NCBI RefSeq assembly: GCF_020520425.1
Contig: NC_079488.1
Span: forward strand, 5,681,747 to 5,745,746
DNA length: 64,000 bases
Origin: Spinacia oleracea
Taxonomy: Eukaryota > Streptophyta > Magnoliopsida > Caryophyllales > Amaranthaceae
Direction: 5' to 3'
The notes beneath the pieces are model-generated. The model searched no databases and was not told the DNA's origin. It was given only the letters and a program-made list of their open reading frames with translations. Each line of letters opens with the position of its first letter. The stretch's first letter is position 1. Shown here piece by piece: positions 20,650-33,569 of the stretch. The position numbers and the translations under genes were made by a program.

Positions 20650-23509
20650 TGTAATCCCCCGTAATTTTATATATTTCATTTATATATTTTAACGTATATT
20701 TAATATATTTAAATAAGAATTTATGAATTTTGGAAATAAATATATAGTTAACGTATATTTATTTATTACATTTTAATATTTTCAACGATTTACGAAATCG
20801 AAAATGATTTTAGAATTTTAAGTTGAAAAGAATTTGAATTACGAAAATTGATTGAATTTAGAAAACGATCCTATTCAGTTTTGGACTCGAATCATTAAAG
20901 CTAAATCCTAAGTCTAGCCCACTTGAAAAGCCCAACATTAAAACCCAAACTCAAACCCTCCCCTTCTTTCTTCTAATTCACGTGAAAGCTAGGAAGAGAA
21001 AAACAAAACCCTCCTTCACTATTCACGTAAGTTTTCAAACCCTCAAGAACTCATCCTCTCTCTCTCCTCGTCGCTGCTCTCCTCCTTCACGCCGTTGCTC
21101 CAGCCGCCGGTCTCCTCGCCGTCGGTAAGTATCCTTCGACCTTCTCCTTCGTCGTCCTTTTTTCCCCTGTTTTCGTTCTTCCTTGCGTTTCCTCTCCTCC
21201 TTAATGCTTTGTCTTCTTGAACAGCCACCAAGGCCGCCGGACCGCGTCGCTGTCCTCGCCGGTAAGCCACCGCTTCATCTCCTCGTCGTTCCCTTCTTTT
21301 CTTTCGATTCACTGCTGTTCATCCTCCCTCACTCCCCTCCTCTTGTTCGACTTGCGCACAGCACCACCCGCGACAGCAACCACCGCTGCCGCCACGTCAA
21401 CAACCCAGCCGGCCGCCGCTGACCGCGTCGTGCACCGCCCAGCTTTTCCTCTCCTCTTTCTTGGTTATTTCTTAAACCCTAAGTAACTAATTATTTTAAT
21501 TATAGTTTGTTAATTTAAATGATGTTCTTGGATTAAATTTATAATTTTGTTGTTGAATATGATTTCCAGATTTGGGTGTTGATATTATAAACCAATTATT
21601 TTCAGTTTTGGTTAATTAAAAATAAGTTAGGGCTTAATGAGGTTTTATTAATTTGAATTACGTTTTCGTGAATTAAAGTTATGGTTTTTGTGATTAAATT
21701 ATAAATTTCAGATTATGCAAATTATATAATAAAGTTATTAATTTTCAGATTATCAAATTACTTTGAAATATTAATTTTGATTGTTTAAAGTATGAAATTC
21801 AAGGTTTTTATGATTATTAATCATGGTAAGTTGAGTATGGATTATTGAATTCGTCGTTTTGAGATACTAGGAACATAGATTGACCTCGGTGAAGCTTTTA
21901 AATGAATTTATATTGCTGAAAATTTAAAGTACGATGTTTGCAAAAAGTTTTCAACGAATTTCAATGATGCTAGGAAATCAAATGTCTAAGTTTAGATATT
22001 GGGGAAAGTTCTAAATATGTTTAGGATGCATTTAGAATGCTTTATTATGGTTGCCAATGATTAGAAATTGATTGGGATTACTTGCTGGTTATTTTAGGCG
22101 GAGAATTCTCTTTAGGCGACTTTTGAAAGTGTTAAAGTGGCCTATCAATTTGTTTACACAAGGTACGTACATACCTGCGTGCTTGGAATGTGTGCTAATT
22201 GTTGAAATCATGTTGATATTATTGTTGAACTTGGTGATGTTGATATTATAGACAAACTTGGTTATATGGAATGTGCATGTTTAATACTGTTGGACAAACT
22301 TATTGAACTTATTTTGCACTATAAGAACTGTAACATGTTAGTATGGATGTTTGATACAAACATGTTGGTTGGGGACACTAGATTATTCTATATGATTGGG
22401 TTGGATCAATTGGTTGTTGTTCCCTTTCTATCTTTTCACTACTTTATAAGGGCGGAGGACCTTGTTTAGTAAGTTGAAACTTTATGCCCATATAAAGGGT
22501 TGCTCATGGTTAAAGGAAAGGTTGGTTAAGTTGGAATGAGTCTTGATTGATGCTGTTATGATCACTTACTTAATTCCAAGAAAAAAAAAACAGTTGTGAA
22601 CAAATGTGAATTGTCTGTCTTATGTAATGGTTGAGTCATAACGGGATCTCAATTTGTAAATCATGTAAAGTGAAACTGAATAGCAATAGCTTTAGACTGT
22701 GCACGTCTGAAGTGACGGACAAACAGGAGTTGGGGTTCATGGTGGTAGCCCATGGCCTTTAATTCGGACCGGATTGATCACCGTGTCCTATTTTTATTTA
22801 AACGTTCCTCGATATCGCAGGTCACTGAGGTTACGGAGTCGCGCCCGTACCTCGTCTTCCTTAGTGAAGACTTCTGGATGGTCAACTCGGTCCATTGTCT
22901 ATTTCAACTAAAATAATATTATTGCTAAAAGTCTAGCCTAGTCTAGTCTGGTCAAGTATGGTCGTCAAACTATCATGTTTTGTCTACCCTTGTTTGTGTT
23001 CATTAGTATCATGTTAGGGTGTTTCGTTTAATAGAATCATGTTAGGATTATTATTGATTTAGTATGTAGTACTCAGCTTTGCTGATTACGTGCTTTTGCT
23101 TGTGCATGTTGATCATGGCTATGCCTTATTGATCCTGTGATGACCCAATCTTTGGTGAGCAGTCTCTAAGGATCAATAAGCATTGTCCATCTGCAGGTTT
23201 GAAGATGTTGCATCATTGGGATCGGGAATAGAGAGCTTGTATTTAGTTTTGATTTGCTAAGTTGACTTGGGTTTGTTTAAATGGACTTTAAACTTGTCAT
23301 ACTATTTATATTTCCTTATTTTCGTTGGTTGATTTTTGAGACTAAACCTGTAATCGATTATTTATAAACCTAAAGTTAGTTTTATGTTTTCCGCTGCAAA
23401 ATTCTGAATAAGCCGTTACGTTTTCACACGGGCGATAATGCCTTGATAATTCTCTATGTTTTATATTAAAAGGTTATTTTAGAAAAGAGAGAATTGTCGG
23501 GGTGTTACA
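20650..23509 (+). repeat. 5' LTR of B (2860 bp)
   Basis: TG...CA ends (TGTAATCC...GTTACA). The first 300 bp are AT-rich. A C/T-rich, exon-like stretch (about 20940-21480) follows, then AT-rich sequence to the end. Open frames of 60-90 codons recur at identical offsets in the 3' LTR, showing no indels between the two LTRs. Confidence 0.95.
21060..21480 (+). other. Exon/intron-like C/T-rich module in B LTR
   Basis: Resembles the 5' end of a plant gene. Two splice-like segments have donors GGTAAGT (GT at 21125) and GGTAAGC (GT at 21262) and acceptors AACAG (21224) and CACAG (21361). Both are 100 bp long and donors and acceptors are each 137 bp apart, so the module looks tandemly duplicated. The Pro/Ser/Ala-rich frame across it (21217-21486) is not a known protein. 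The duplicate is at 28503-28923 in the 3' LTR. Confidence 0.45.
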
Positions 23510-23512
23510 AAG

Positions 23513-23524
23513 TGGTATCAGAGC
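23513..23524 (+). other. Primer binding site of B
   Basis: TGGTATCAGAGC, complementary to the 3' end of initiator tRNA-Met, starts three bases after the 5' LTR. It fixes the orientation as plus. Confidence 0.9.
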
Positions 23525-25520
23525 TAAGGTTTTACTTTAATAAATTTTTAGGCGCCTAACTATCTAGTTATTTAAAATAAATTTCTTAAAAATCGAGATT
23601 CTACGTATTATAGTGTTCAAAAATTGGTACTTTTTTTTTGGGGGGGCAGATCTCCTTTTATCTTGTTTGAAAGTATATAATATTTCTTATTTAAGTTCGA
23701 AATCAAATTATTTATTCGAATTAAATTGACTTTCGAAATTTTTATTCTTTTTCTTATTAATTATTATTCAAAAAAAGGAGTACAATTTTTTTTTTTAAAA
23801 GTTCAATTTTTTTTTTAAATTGTTTCAAGAGTTAGAATTCGTTATTTAAAAAAAAAAATATATATATATAAATCTTCTTCGAATTAATAACTTTATTTTC
23901 GAATTTATTCGCTACGCATTTCCTTAATTTATTTTACTTTATTTATTTTATATTTTTATTCTATGTTATAATTTTATTATATTATCGTCCTTTTAATTTG
24001 TTATTTAAACTATTTCAATGCTTTAGTTTATGAGAGATGGGTAGTATAAGAAGGGCATATAAGATAGAATTATATGTGCATTAGTAGCTAGTCAATGCTA
24101 GCATAAGAAATTGATTGTTATGTACGTGCGTATGCTAATTGTTTAATGTTACATTTAAATGTGCATAAAGAATTGTTTGCTTCCACCAAACTTATTGCAT
24201 TATTGAACTTTGTTTATGATTTGGCTGGAAAATCGTTAGTGAGACCTTGAATTGTTTATTTCAGGAATAAAATGTTTCTTTCCAAGTATACCAACATAGG
24301 ATCCTTCGAGAAACTTGATATAGAAACCCCTGATATTTACGTGAAGAAAATTGTGTTTGGATGTGAATATTATGCTAAAGTTCAAGGGCAACCTATCTTA
24401 ATGAGAAAGGATATCATAGCAGCCACTATCATTAATTGTTTACCTAACCAAAATGCCATACCTAGAACTCAAATATAGGTTTAAAGACATGCATTCTGAT
24501 GATGGAACACCAAAGTTGATTAAGTATGGGACTAGGGATGGTAGGTAGAGATATGACGTAGAGATCCTGACCACCATTATTGAGGTCGTAGAAAATGGGT
24601 TCAAGGAGGGTAGAAACTCATGGAGTCATGCTTGGGATGCAGTTATAGAAGAACCTATTAGAGTTGTAAATATCTAGAGGGAAATGATGTAACCGTGGAG
24701 AATGAGAATGTAGTGGTTGAGGCAAATAACCCTAACCCAGTGGCCCATGAGCCTACCATTGAGATTCCTAGTGAGTCGGATGTGGAACCTAAAGGTGATG
24801 GTGAGGTGGCAAGTGAGTCTCATCAAGATAAAGACATGAAAGAAGACTCATACTCGGAAGAAGAATTCGACGAATATTGAAGATCTAGATCTTACTCCAC
24901 AAGTTTCCAAGGAAAGAATAGGTAGGCAAGATGCCTTAAACATTTGAAGTTGTAATAGTTAGTTAGTTCTTTTATGTTTTAAAGAATAAGTGGCATATCA
25001 GCAACGGTTTAAAGTTAAAGCAATAAGAGTTTGAGTTATTCTTTATTCTCTTCAAGGATATAATAAGCCTTTATAGAGTTAGCAATAGAAGTTAAAGTAT
25101 TCATTTCCAGTTTGAGAGTTTCGTTATTCAACAACAATAGTTTATGTTTGTGTCGTAGAACCTTTATGTTAATTTGAGGACAAGTGCGTTATTATGGTTT
25201 AGAAATTGTTATTAACATTCTTTTGAGGAATAGAGTTAGATTATTGATAATCCAAATGATCAAAAGTTTATTTTGGGCACGCGAATGGGAATATTATTAC
25301 TTATTTGTTGTGATTGAACTTCCATTCATTGGTTTTCAAATTTTATGTCCTTGATAGGGATATTTTCTTGAATGAGTGACAATGATTGCTCTATTATTGG
25401 TGTACATTCTTGAATAAGTGTTTGTTGATGCGATCTCTATGATCAAATCTAAAATTCTTTCGTAGAGGGGACATATGAGTTATGTATCGTAGAGTAATTA
25501 ATTTTAGGTCGCACACTAGA
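23525..25520 (+). other. B leader, AT-rich
   Basis: About 2 kb between primer site and gag, far longer than needed. It holds homopolymer runs (T then G at about 23631-23647, A/T runs 23770-23870) and two small open frames: 24272-24478 (68 codons) and 24695-24880 (61 codons, very acidic C-terminus, EDSYSEEEFDEY). I recognise neither. They could be remains of a captured sequence. Confidence 0.5.
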
Positions 25521-25949
25521 ATGTCAAGCAATAGTGAGTTAGTTGCTACTATTCGCCTTTTGGCGGGAAGACTGGCTGAAGAGAGAACTGAGCGTCCTGA
25601 TTCTACTGGGGACATGTTTGAGAGACTAACCAAAGTTAAGCCATCATACTTTAAGAAGCAAGCTGATCCTACCTTTCTAGAGAACTGGGTTAGAGAGTTT
25701 GAGAAACTGTTTGGGGATGTGAACTGTCTTGAGAACATGAGAGTGGGTCAAGTTGCACTGTACTTGGAAGATGAAGCTGATTTGTGGTGGAGAGAAAATG
25801 GGGTTAGACTTAGCGTTGTTGAGAGATTCAATTGGGATTCATTTGTTACCGTCTTAAGGAAAAAGTTTTATCCTCTTTTTATGAGAAAACAAAAGGCACA
25901 AGAATTCATAAACCTTAGGATGGGATTGGCTAAGTTTGTACAACGCTAA
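25521..25949 (+). pseudogene. gag: B gag, truncated
   Basis: The ATG at 25521 (MSSNSELVATIRLL) opens a 142-codon frame with the retrotransposon gag core: FLENWVREFEKLF, ALYLEDEADLWWRENG and WDSFVTVLRKKFYP. A Tekay-type gag normally continues to a CCHC zinc knuckle and protease; here it stops at 25949 soon after INLRMGLAKF, so the RNA-binding end is missing. Confidence 0.82.
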
Positions 25950-26021
25950 GATAGACGTACTGTGAAATTCAGAAAGTAAATTTAAGGAACCATATTGGAA
26001 GATTGACCTCGTATAGATGTT

Positions 26022-27803
26022 TTGAGAAGTCCAAGAACCTTTAGTTATTTCTGTAATGCAAGTGAGGACTTGGTGAACAAGAAGTGTGAACTATTTTTCG
26101 ATAGTGTGTTAGAGGTTAGTAAAGAAGTTAGAGTGAAAATCGAGGATGTTACCTTTGTGAATGGATTCATTGATGTGTTTCCGAGTGAAATTGCGAGTAT
26201 GTCACCTGCTAGAGCCTTTGAGTTCATTATAGAGTTAAATCCTGAAACGACACCTATATCTAAGGAACCTTATAGCATGACACCTCCTGAAATGAGCTAA
26301 TTAGGACACAGTTGTAAGAATTGTTTGGTCAAGGAATATATTAGGCCTAGTGCATCACCGTGGGGAGCTCCTGTGTTGTTTGTTAAGGAGAAAAACAAGA
26401 GTATGGAATTATGCATCGATTTCAGGGAGCTAAACACCATCCATAACAAGTATCCCTTGCCTAGGATAGATGACATATTGGATCAATTGAATTGGGCGAG
26501 TGTGTTCTCGAAGACTGATTTGCGTTTGAAGTACCACCAATTGGGAATAGCTGATAAGGGTCTAAGACCTCATTAGGATTCGTCATTGTCATTATGGGTT
26601 TTAGAGTAACGTCTTTTGGGTTAACCAATGCACCTGCATTAATTATGGATTTGATGAATGAGATTTTCTACGAATTCCGAATTAAGTTCGTTATTATGTT
26701 ACTGATGGTATCCTGATTTATTCAAGGAATGAAAAGAGCATAATGAAATCTTGAGGATTACTTTGGAGACGCTTAAAAAGAATCTAGTTTTATTAAATGA
26801 AGTATACAAATCTTGAAGTCATATGTGTATAAGTGACATTGACGGAAAAGTGAAGGGCTAAATTGATTGAGAACTATGTTACGTAAGGGAATAAATTTAA
26901 GAGAAGATTTGAGTGGTCCAGGATCGTTAGAAATTATTTGTTGTCTGGAAAAGATGAAAAGAAATACATGAATTGGTGAAAGAGCTAAGAGTTAAGCCCA
27001 AAAGTTATACATCCGTGAAAGACATAAGGAGGTTTGGTAAAAAGGAAAAGTTGACCAGAAGGAGTCTCTGTAGATCCTGCTAAGACTCAAGCTGTAAGTG
27101 AGTGACCTATTCCAAGAACGTGTCTGGTATCTAAAGTTTTCTAGGCCTAGATGACCATTATAGGAGGTTGTGAAAGACTTTTGGAAGAAAGAAAAACCAA
27201 TGAGCAACTTGTTGAAAAAGGAATCGAAATTCAAGAGTGAGAAATGTGAAGAAGCTTTCCAGATCTTAAAAGAGAGTTTGACATCCGCACCTGTTGTCGC
27301 GTCAGTTGAAACCTTGTGAGACAAATAACCCTACCCATAACCTAGAGCTAATTGTTATTGCATTCGCTGTGAAGATTTGAAGACATTACCTTTATATGAA
27401 AACGTTTGAGATCCTTACCGACCATAAAAGTCAAAAATTTTTGCAAAAAGTTCCAATTGAACCTTGGGAACAACATTGAAAATGAGTATTGCCTTTCACC
27501 CTGCGACTGATGGATAGACTGAGGGGATTAACTAAACCATGGAAGATACGTTGAGAGCCTGTACTAGTGACTTTAAAAGACAGTTGGGAACACCATATAG
27601 ATTTGATTGAATTTTCGTGCAACAATAGTTATCATGCGAGCATTAAGATGTCACATTTTGAAGCATTTTATGGAAAGAAGTGCAAAAGCCCCACTTGCGG
27701 GAATAATTTTCGTAAAAATATTGTATTGGGGACAGACTTCGTTGAAGGTGAAATATCCAAAGTTATTCCCTGAGATGAGTTACGAGGGCGTAACTCGTTT
27801 TCT
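26022..27803 (+). pseudogene. pol: B pol remnants (RT, RNase H, integrase C-terminal)
   Basis: Pieces in order: the segment before RT (VNGFIDVFPSEI, PISKEPYSM; 26022-26300); RT start ([40 protein letters not shown]; 26325-26576); RT middle with SFGLTNAPA, where the FIDD site is replaced by an indel near 26700; the RT/RNase H linker (about 27165-27310); RNase H (TDHKS, about 27420); and the integrase end (AFHPATDG...SCNNSYHASIKMSHFEAFYGKKCKSP, about 27485-27710). The zinc finger and first two catalytic aspartates of integrase are absent. Many stops and frameshifts: inactive. Confidence 0.85.
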
Positions 27804-28090
27804 TTAAGGGGGGTAGAATGCGATAGAAATTCGCGCTTTTTTTACCTATTTTTATGGTATTTTATGCATTTTATGCTCATTTTTAGCAACTTATACATGT
27901 TGATGTAAAGGAAATAGATTCTCCGCATAAGAAAATGTGTTCTTGAATATTACAAGTAACTCTTAGTTGGCAAAAGAGTGCACAAGAGTGGCACAAAGTA
28001 CTTCTACAATAAGAATAAGTTGAAAAGTTTGGAAAAATATGTGAATTTTCGTGTCAAGTTTCGGGACGAAACTTCTTTTAAGAGGGGTAG
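27804..28090 (+). other. B 3' end with two polypurine-tract motifs
   Basis: TTAAGGGGGGTAGAATG at 27804-27820 looks like the normal junction of PPT and LTR, but 260 bp of unrelated AT-rich sequence follow before a second PPT, AGAGGGGTAGAT at 28081-28092, which is the one next to the actual 3' LTR and preceded by TTTCGGGACGAAAC. The duplicated signal suggests recombination between related elements at the 3' end. Confidence 0.65.
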
Positions 28091-28092
28091 AT

Positions 28093-30952
28093 TGTAATCC
28101 CCCGTAATTTTATATATTTCATTTATATATTTTAACGTATATTTAATATATTTAAATAAGAATTTATGAATTTTGGAAATAAATATATAGTTAACGTATA
28201 TTTATTTATTACATTTTAATATTTTCAACGATTTACGAAATCGAAAATGATTTTAGAATTTTAAGTTGAAAAGAATTTGAATTACGAAAATTGATTGAAT
28301 TTAGAAAACGATCCTATTCAGTTTTGGACTCGAATCATTAAAGCTAAATCCTAAGTCTAGCCCACTTGAAAAGCCCAACATTAAAACCCAAACTCAAACC
28401 CTCCCCTTCTTTCTTCTAATTCACGTGAAAGCTAGGAAGAGAAAAACAAAACCCTCCTTCACTATTCACGTAAGTTTTCAAACCCTCAAGAACTCATCCT
28501 CTCTCTCTCCTCGTCGCTGCTCTCCTCCTTCACGCCGTTGCTCCAGCCGCCGGTCTCCTCGCCGTCGGTAAGTATCCTTCGACCTTCTCCTTCGTCGTCC
28601 TTTTTTCCCCTGTTTTCGTTCTTCCTTGCGTTTCCTCTCCTCCTTAATGCTTTGTCTTCTTGAACAGCCACCAAGGCCGCCGGACCGCGTCGCTGTCCTC
28701 GCCGGTAAGCCACCGCTTCATCTCCTCGTCGTTCCCTTCTTTTCTTTCGATTCACTGCTGTTCATCCTCCCTCACTCCCCTCCTCTTGTTCGACTTGCGC
28801 ACAGCACCACCCGCGACAGCAACCACCGCTGCCGCCACGTCAACAACCCAGCCGGCCGCCGCTGACCGCGTCGTGCACCGCCCAGCTTTTCCTCTCCTCT
28901 TTCTTGGTTATTTCTTAAACCCTAAGTAACTAATTATTTTAATTATAGTTTGTTAATTTAAATGATGTTCTTGGATTAAATTTATAATTTTGTTGTTGAA
29001 TATGATTTCCAGATTTGGGTGTTGATATTATAAACCAATTATTTTCAGTTTTGGTTAATTAAAAATAAGTTAGGGCTTAATGAGGTTTTATTAATTTGAA
29101 TTACGTTTTCGTGAATTAAAGTTATGGTTTTTGTGATTAAATTATAAATTTCAGATTATGCAAATTATATAATAAAGTTATTAATTTTCAGATTATCAAA
29201 TTACTTTGAAATATTAATTTTGATTGTTTAAAGTATGAAATTCAAGGTTTTTATGATTATTAATCATGGTAAGTTGAGTATGGATTATTGAATTCGTCGT
29301 TTTGAGATACTAGGAACATAGATTGACCTCGGTGAAGCTTTTAAATGAATTTATATTGCTGAAAATTTAAAGTACGATGTTTGCAAAAAGTTTTCAACGA
29401 ATTTCAATGATGCTAGGAAATCAAATGTCTAAGTTTAGATATTGGGGAAAGTTCTAAATATGTTTAGGATGCATTTAGAATGCTTTATTATGGTTGCCAA
29501 TGATTAGAAATTGATTGGGATTACTTGCTGGTTATTTTAGGCGGAGAATTCTCTTTAGGCGACTTTTGAAAGTGTTAAAGTGGCCTATCAATTTGTTTAC
29601 ACAAGGTACGTACATACCTGCGTGCTTGGAATGTGTGCTAATTGTTGAAATCATGTTGATATTATTGTTGAACTTGGTGATGTTGATATTATAGACAAAC
29701 TTGGTTATATGGAATGTGCATGTTTAATACTGTTGGACAAACTTATTGAACTTATTTTGCACTATAAGAACTGTAACATGTTAGTATGGATGTTTGATAC
29801 AAACATGTTGGTTGGGGACACTAGATTATTCTATATGATTGGGTTGGATCAATTGGTTGTTGTTCCCTTTCTATCTTTTCACTACTTTATAAGGGCGGAG
29901 GACCTTGTTTAGTAAGTTGAAACTTTATGCCCATATAAAGGGTTGCTCATGGTTAAAGGAAAGGTTGGTTAAGTTGGAATGAGTCTTGATTGATGCTGTT
30001 ATGATCACTTACTTAATTCCAAGAAAAAAAAAACAGTTGTGAACAAATGTGAATTGTCTGTCTTATGTAATGGTTGAGTCATAACGGGATCTCAATTTGT
30101 AAATCATGTAAAGTGAAACTGAATAGCAATAGCTTTAGACTGTGCACGTCTGAAGTGACGGACAAACAGGAGTTGGGGTTCATGGTGGTAGCCCATGGCC
30201 TTTAATTCGGACCGGATTGATCACCGTGTCCTATTTTTATTTAAACGTTCCTCGATATCGCAGGTCACTGAGGTTACGGAGTCGCGCCCGTACCTCGTCT
30301 TCCTTAGTGAAGACTTCTGGATGGTCAACTCGGTCCATTGTCTATTTCAACTAAAATAATATTATTGCTAAAAGTCTAGCCTAGTCTAGTCTGGTCAAGT
30401 ATGGTCGTCAAACTATCATGTTTTGTCTACCCTTGTTTGTGTTCATTAGTATCATGTTAGGGTGTTTCGTTTAATAGAATCATGTTAGGATTATTATTGA
30501 TTTAGTATGTAGTACTCAGCTTTGCTGATTACGTGCTTTTGCTTGTGCATGTTGATCATGGCTATGCCTTATTGATCCTGTGATGACCCAATCTTTGGTG
30601 AGCAGTCTCTAAGGATCAATAAGCATTGTCCATCTGCAGGTTTGAAGATGTTGCATCATTGGGATCGGGAATAGAGAGCTTGTATTTAGTTTTGATTTGC
30701 TAAGTTGACTTGGGTTTGTTTAAATGGACTTTAAACTTGTCATACTATTTATATTTCCTTATTTTCGTTGGTTGATTTTTGAGACTAAACCTGTAATCGA
30801 TTATTTATAAACCTAAAGTTAGTTTTATGTTTTCCGCTGCAAAATTCTGAATAAGCCGTTACGTTTTCACACGGGCGATAATGCCTTGATAATTCTCTAT
30901 GTTTTATATTAAAAGGTTATTTTAGAAAAGAGAGAATTGTCGGGGTGTTACA
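28093..30952 (+). repeat. 3' LTR of B (2860 bp)
   Basis: Same length as the 5' LTR and no differences in the stretches I compared (ends, the C/T-rich module and the middle). The following GTTCA is the TSD. After it A's pol resumes. Confidence 0.95.
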
Positions 30953-33569
30953 GTTCAAGCTTGCTTACCTCCTTGGTGGTCTCAACGGACACCAAGGGCT
31001 CTTCACAATCCATAGCTAAACTCAATGATGAAGAGCTTTCCAAACTCTTAAATGTTTTGAGAAAATATAAAAAGGCCATTGGGTATAGCATTGGTGATTT
31101 GAAAGGGATTAGCCCGGATTTTTGCATGCATCGAATTTTTCTTGAAGAAGGTCACAAACCTTCCATTGAGCCTCAAAGGAGATTGAATCCCAAAATGACG
31201 GAAGTGGTATGGAAGGAAGTGGTAAAACTATTGGATGCGGGAATCATTTATCCGATTTCGGATAGTAAGTGGGTTTCCCCCGTCCAAGTAGTACCCAAAA
31301 AGGGGGGAATTACCGTCATTAAGAACAATAATGATGAGTTGATCCCCACTAGGGTTGTGGCCGGTTGGCGCATGTGCATAGATTATCGCAAACTAAATAC
31401 CGCCACCCGAAAAGACCACTTTCCTCTACCATTCATTGATCAAATGTTGGAAAGGCTTGCCAAGCACAAATATTTTTGTTTCTTTGATGGATATTAGGGA
31501 TTATTCCAAATCCCCATACATCCAAGTGACCAAGAAAATACAACATTCACATGCCCAATTGGCACCTTTGCATATCGAAGGATGCCGTTTGGGTTGTGCA
31601 ATGCTCCGGCAACTTTCCAACGATGCATGATGGCAATATTTTCGGAATTTCTTGAGAAAATCATGGAATTCTTCATGGACGATTTTAGTGTCTAGGGAGA
31701 AGACTATGATTCATGCCTAGTCAATCTAGGAAAAGTATTGAAAAGATGTGAAGATGTGAACCTTGTTTTAAATTGGGAAAAATGTCATTTTATGGTTGAG
31801 GAAGGCGTTGTCCTTGGTCATGTGATTTTAAGCAAGGGAATCCAAGTTGACAAGGCCAAAATAGAAGTGATTGAGCAATTGCCTCCCCCAATCAATGTCA
31901 AGGGGATTCGTAGTTTCCTTGGTCACGCCGGTTTCTACCGGCGGTTTATCAAGGATTTCTCAAAAATTGCTAAACCACTATCTAGTTTGCTTGTCAAGGA
32001 TGTCCCTTTTGTTTTTACTAATGAATGCCTTGAGTCTTTTAATAGGATCAAACAAGCTCTCGTCACGGCACCCATCATTCAACCCCCCAATTGGGAGCTA
32101 CCATTTGAGATTATGTGCGATGCTAGTGATTTCGCCATTGGGGCGGTGCTTGGGCAAAGAGATGGTAAGGCCCTTCATGCAATTGCTTATGCAAGCAAGA
32201 CTCTTGATGACGCGCAAGAGAACTATGCCACTACGGAAAAAGAGCTTCTTGCGGTTGTCTATGCCTTGGAAAAGTTTCGTCCTTATCTTCTCGGCTCTAA
32301 AATTGTCATTTACACGGATCATTCGGCCTTGAAGTACCTTCTTGCCAAGAAGGACGCCAAGCCAAGGCTTATTCGTTGGATCCTCCTCCTTCAAGAATTT
32401 GATATCGAGATCCGTGATAAGAAGGGAACCGAGAATCTAGTGGCGGATCACTTGTCTAGGTTGGAAGTGAAGGGAAGTGGTGAAAATCTCCCCATTGATG
32501 AGACTTTTGCGGATGATCACCTCTATGCTATTCAAACCAAGGTCACTCCTTGGTATGCCGATATTGTGAATTTTCTAGCTTGTGGGGCAATTCCTCCGGA
32601 CTTCACCTCCCAACAACGGAGAAAGTTGAGGCATGATTGCAAGCACTACATTTGGGATGATCCGTGTCTATTGAAACGAGGTGTTGATGATCTCTTGAGA
32701 AAGTGTGTTCCGGATGATTAAATTCAAGGTGTTCTTCATATGTGTCATTCCTCACCTAGTGGTGGTCACATGGGTGCCTCCAAAACCACGACAAAGGTTT
32801 TGCAATCTCTTCTATGGTGGCCATCTCTTTTTAAGGATGCTTGGGTTTTTGTGAAGACTTATGATAGGTGTCAACGAGTTGGGAATATCTCCAAGAAGGA
32901 TGAAATGCCTCAAAATCCCATCCTTGAGCTTGAAATTTTCGATGTATGGGCTATTGACTTCATGGGGCCTTTCATATCTTCGCAAGGGAACACCTACATA
33001 CTTCTAGCGGTTGATTACGTGTCCAAGTGGATTGAGGCCATAGCCACCCCTACAAATGATGCTAAAGTGGTCATCCAATTCTTCAAGAAGGTGATATTTC
33101 CTAGGTTCGGGATGCCCAAGGCAATTATTAGTGATGGTGGGTCTCATTTCAAGGGTGCTTTCTCAAACCTTCTCTCCAAATATGGTGTCATCCAAAGGCG
33201 AGGCTTATCCTACCATCCTATGACAAGTGGTCTTGCGGAGGTCTCTAACCGCGAGATCAAACGCATTCTTGAGAAGACGGTAGCCTCGAACCGTAAGGAT
33301 TGGGCTTTGAAGCTTGATGATGCCCTATGGGCCTATAGAACGGCCTACAAGACTCCCATTGGAACAACACCATATAAACTCGTGTATGCCAAGAGTTTCT
33401 ACCTCCCGGTAGACATGGAATTCAAGGCCTCAAGTGCCATCAAGCATATCAACTTTGATCTAAAGAGTGCGGGAGAGAAGAGGCTCCTAGACTTGCATGA
33501 GCTAGAGGAATTGCGCATGAACGCATATGACTCGGCAAGCATCTACAAGGCCAAGTCTAAGGAATATCA
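30953..33569 (+). pseudogene. pol: A pol: RT, RNase H and integrase (three stops)
   Basis: Continues A's polyprotein in the same frame as gag-pro. RT: LLDAGIIYPISDSKWVSPVQ, MCIDYRKLN, and FFMDDF with both catalytic Asp. RNase [35 protein letters not shown] and VADHLSRL, all acidic residues present. Integrase: zinc-finger region, then [16 protein letters not shown] and [11 protein letters not shown], giving an intact D,D,E set. Damage: in-frame stops at 31495 (TAG), 31693 (TAG) and 32719 (TAA), and the first Cys of the integrase CxxC is Tyr (KTYDRCQ). There is no frameshift. M1 interrupts it at 33569. Confidence 0.93.

Larger units (their letters stand above)
20650..30952 (+). mobile_element. 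Tekay/Del-like Ty3/gypsy element B (complete, non-autonomous)
   Basis: Two 2860-bp LTRs (20650-23509 and 28093-30952) flank a 4.6-kb internal region. The TSD GTTCA is at 20645-20649 and 30953-30957. LTR ends TGTAATCCCCCG...GGTGTTACA, the primer site TGGTATCAGAGC, the 3' motif TTTCGGGACGAAAC and the pol remnants point to the Tekay/Del chromovirus lineage. gag is truncated, RT has lost its catalytic aspartates, and most of integrase is missing. I saw no difference between the LTRs where I compared them, so it inserted very recently using enzymes from elsewhere. Confidence 0.95.

Noticed and set aside
23513..23524. tRNA gene fragment
   Set aside because: Only the complement of a tRNA 3' end is present, as expected of a primer binding site; no tRNA body.
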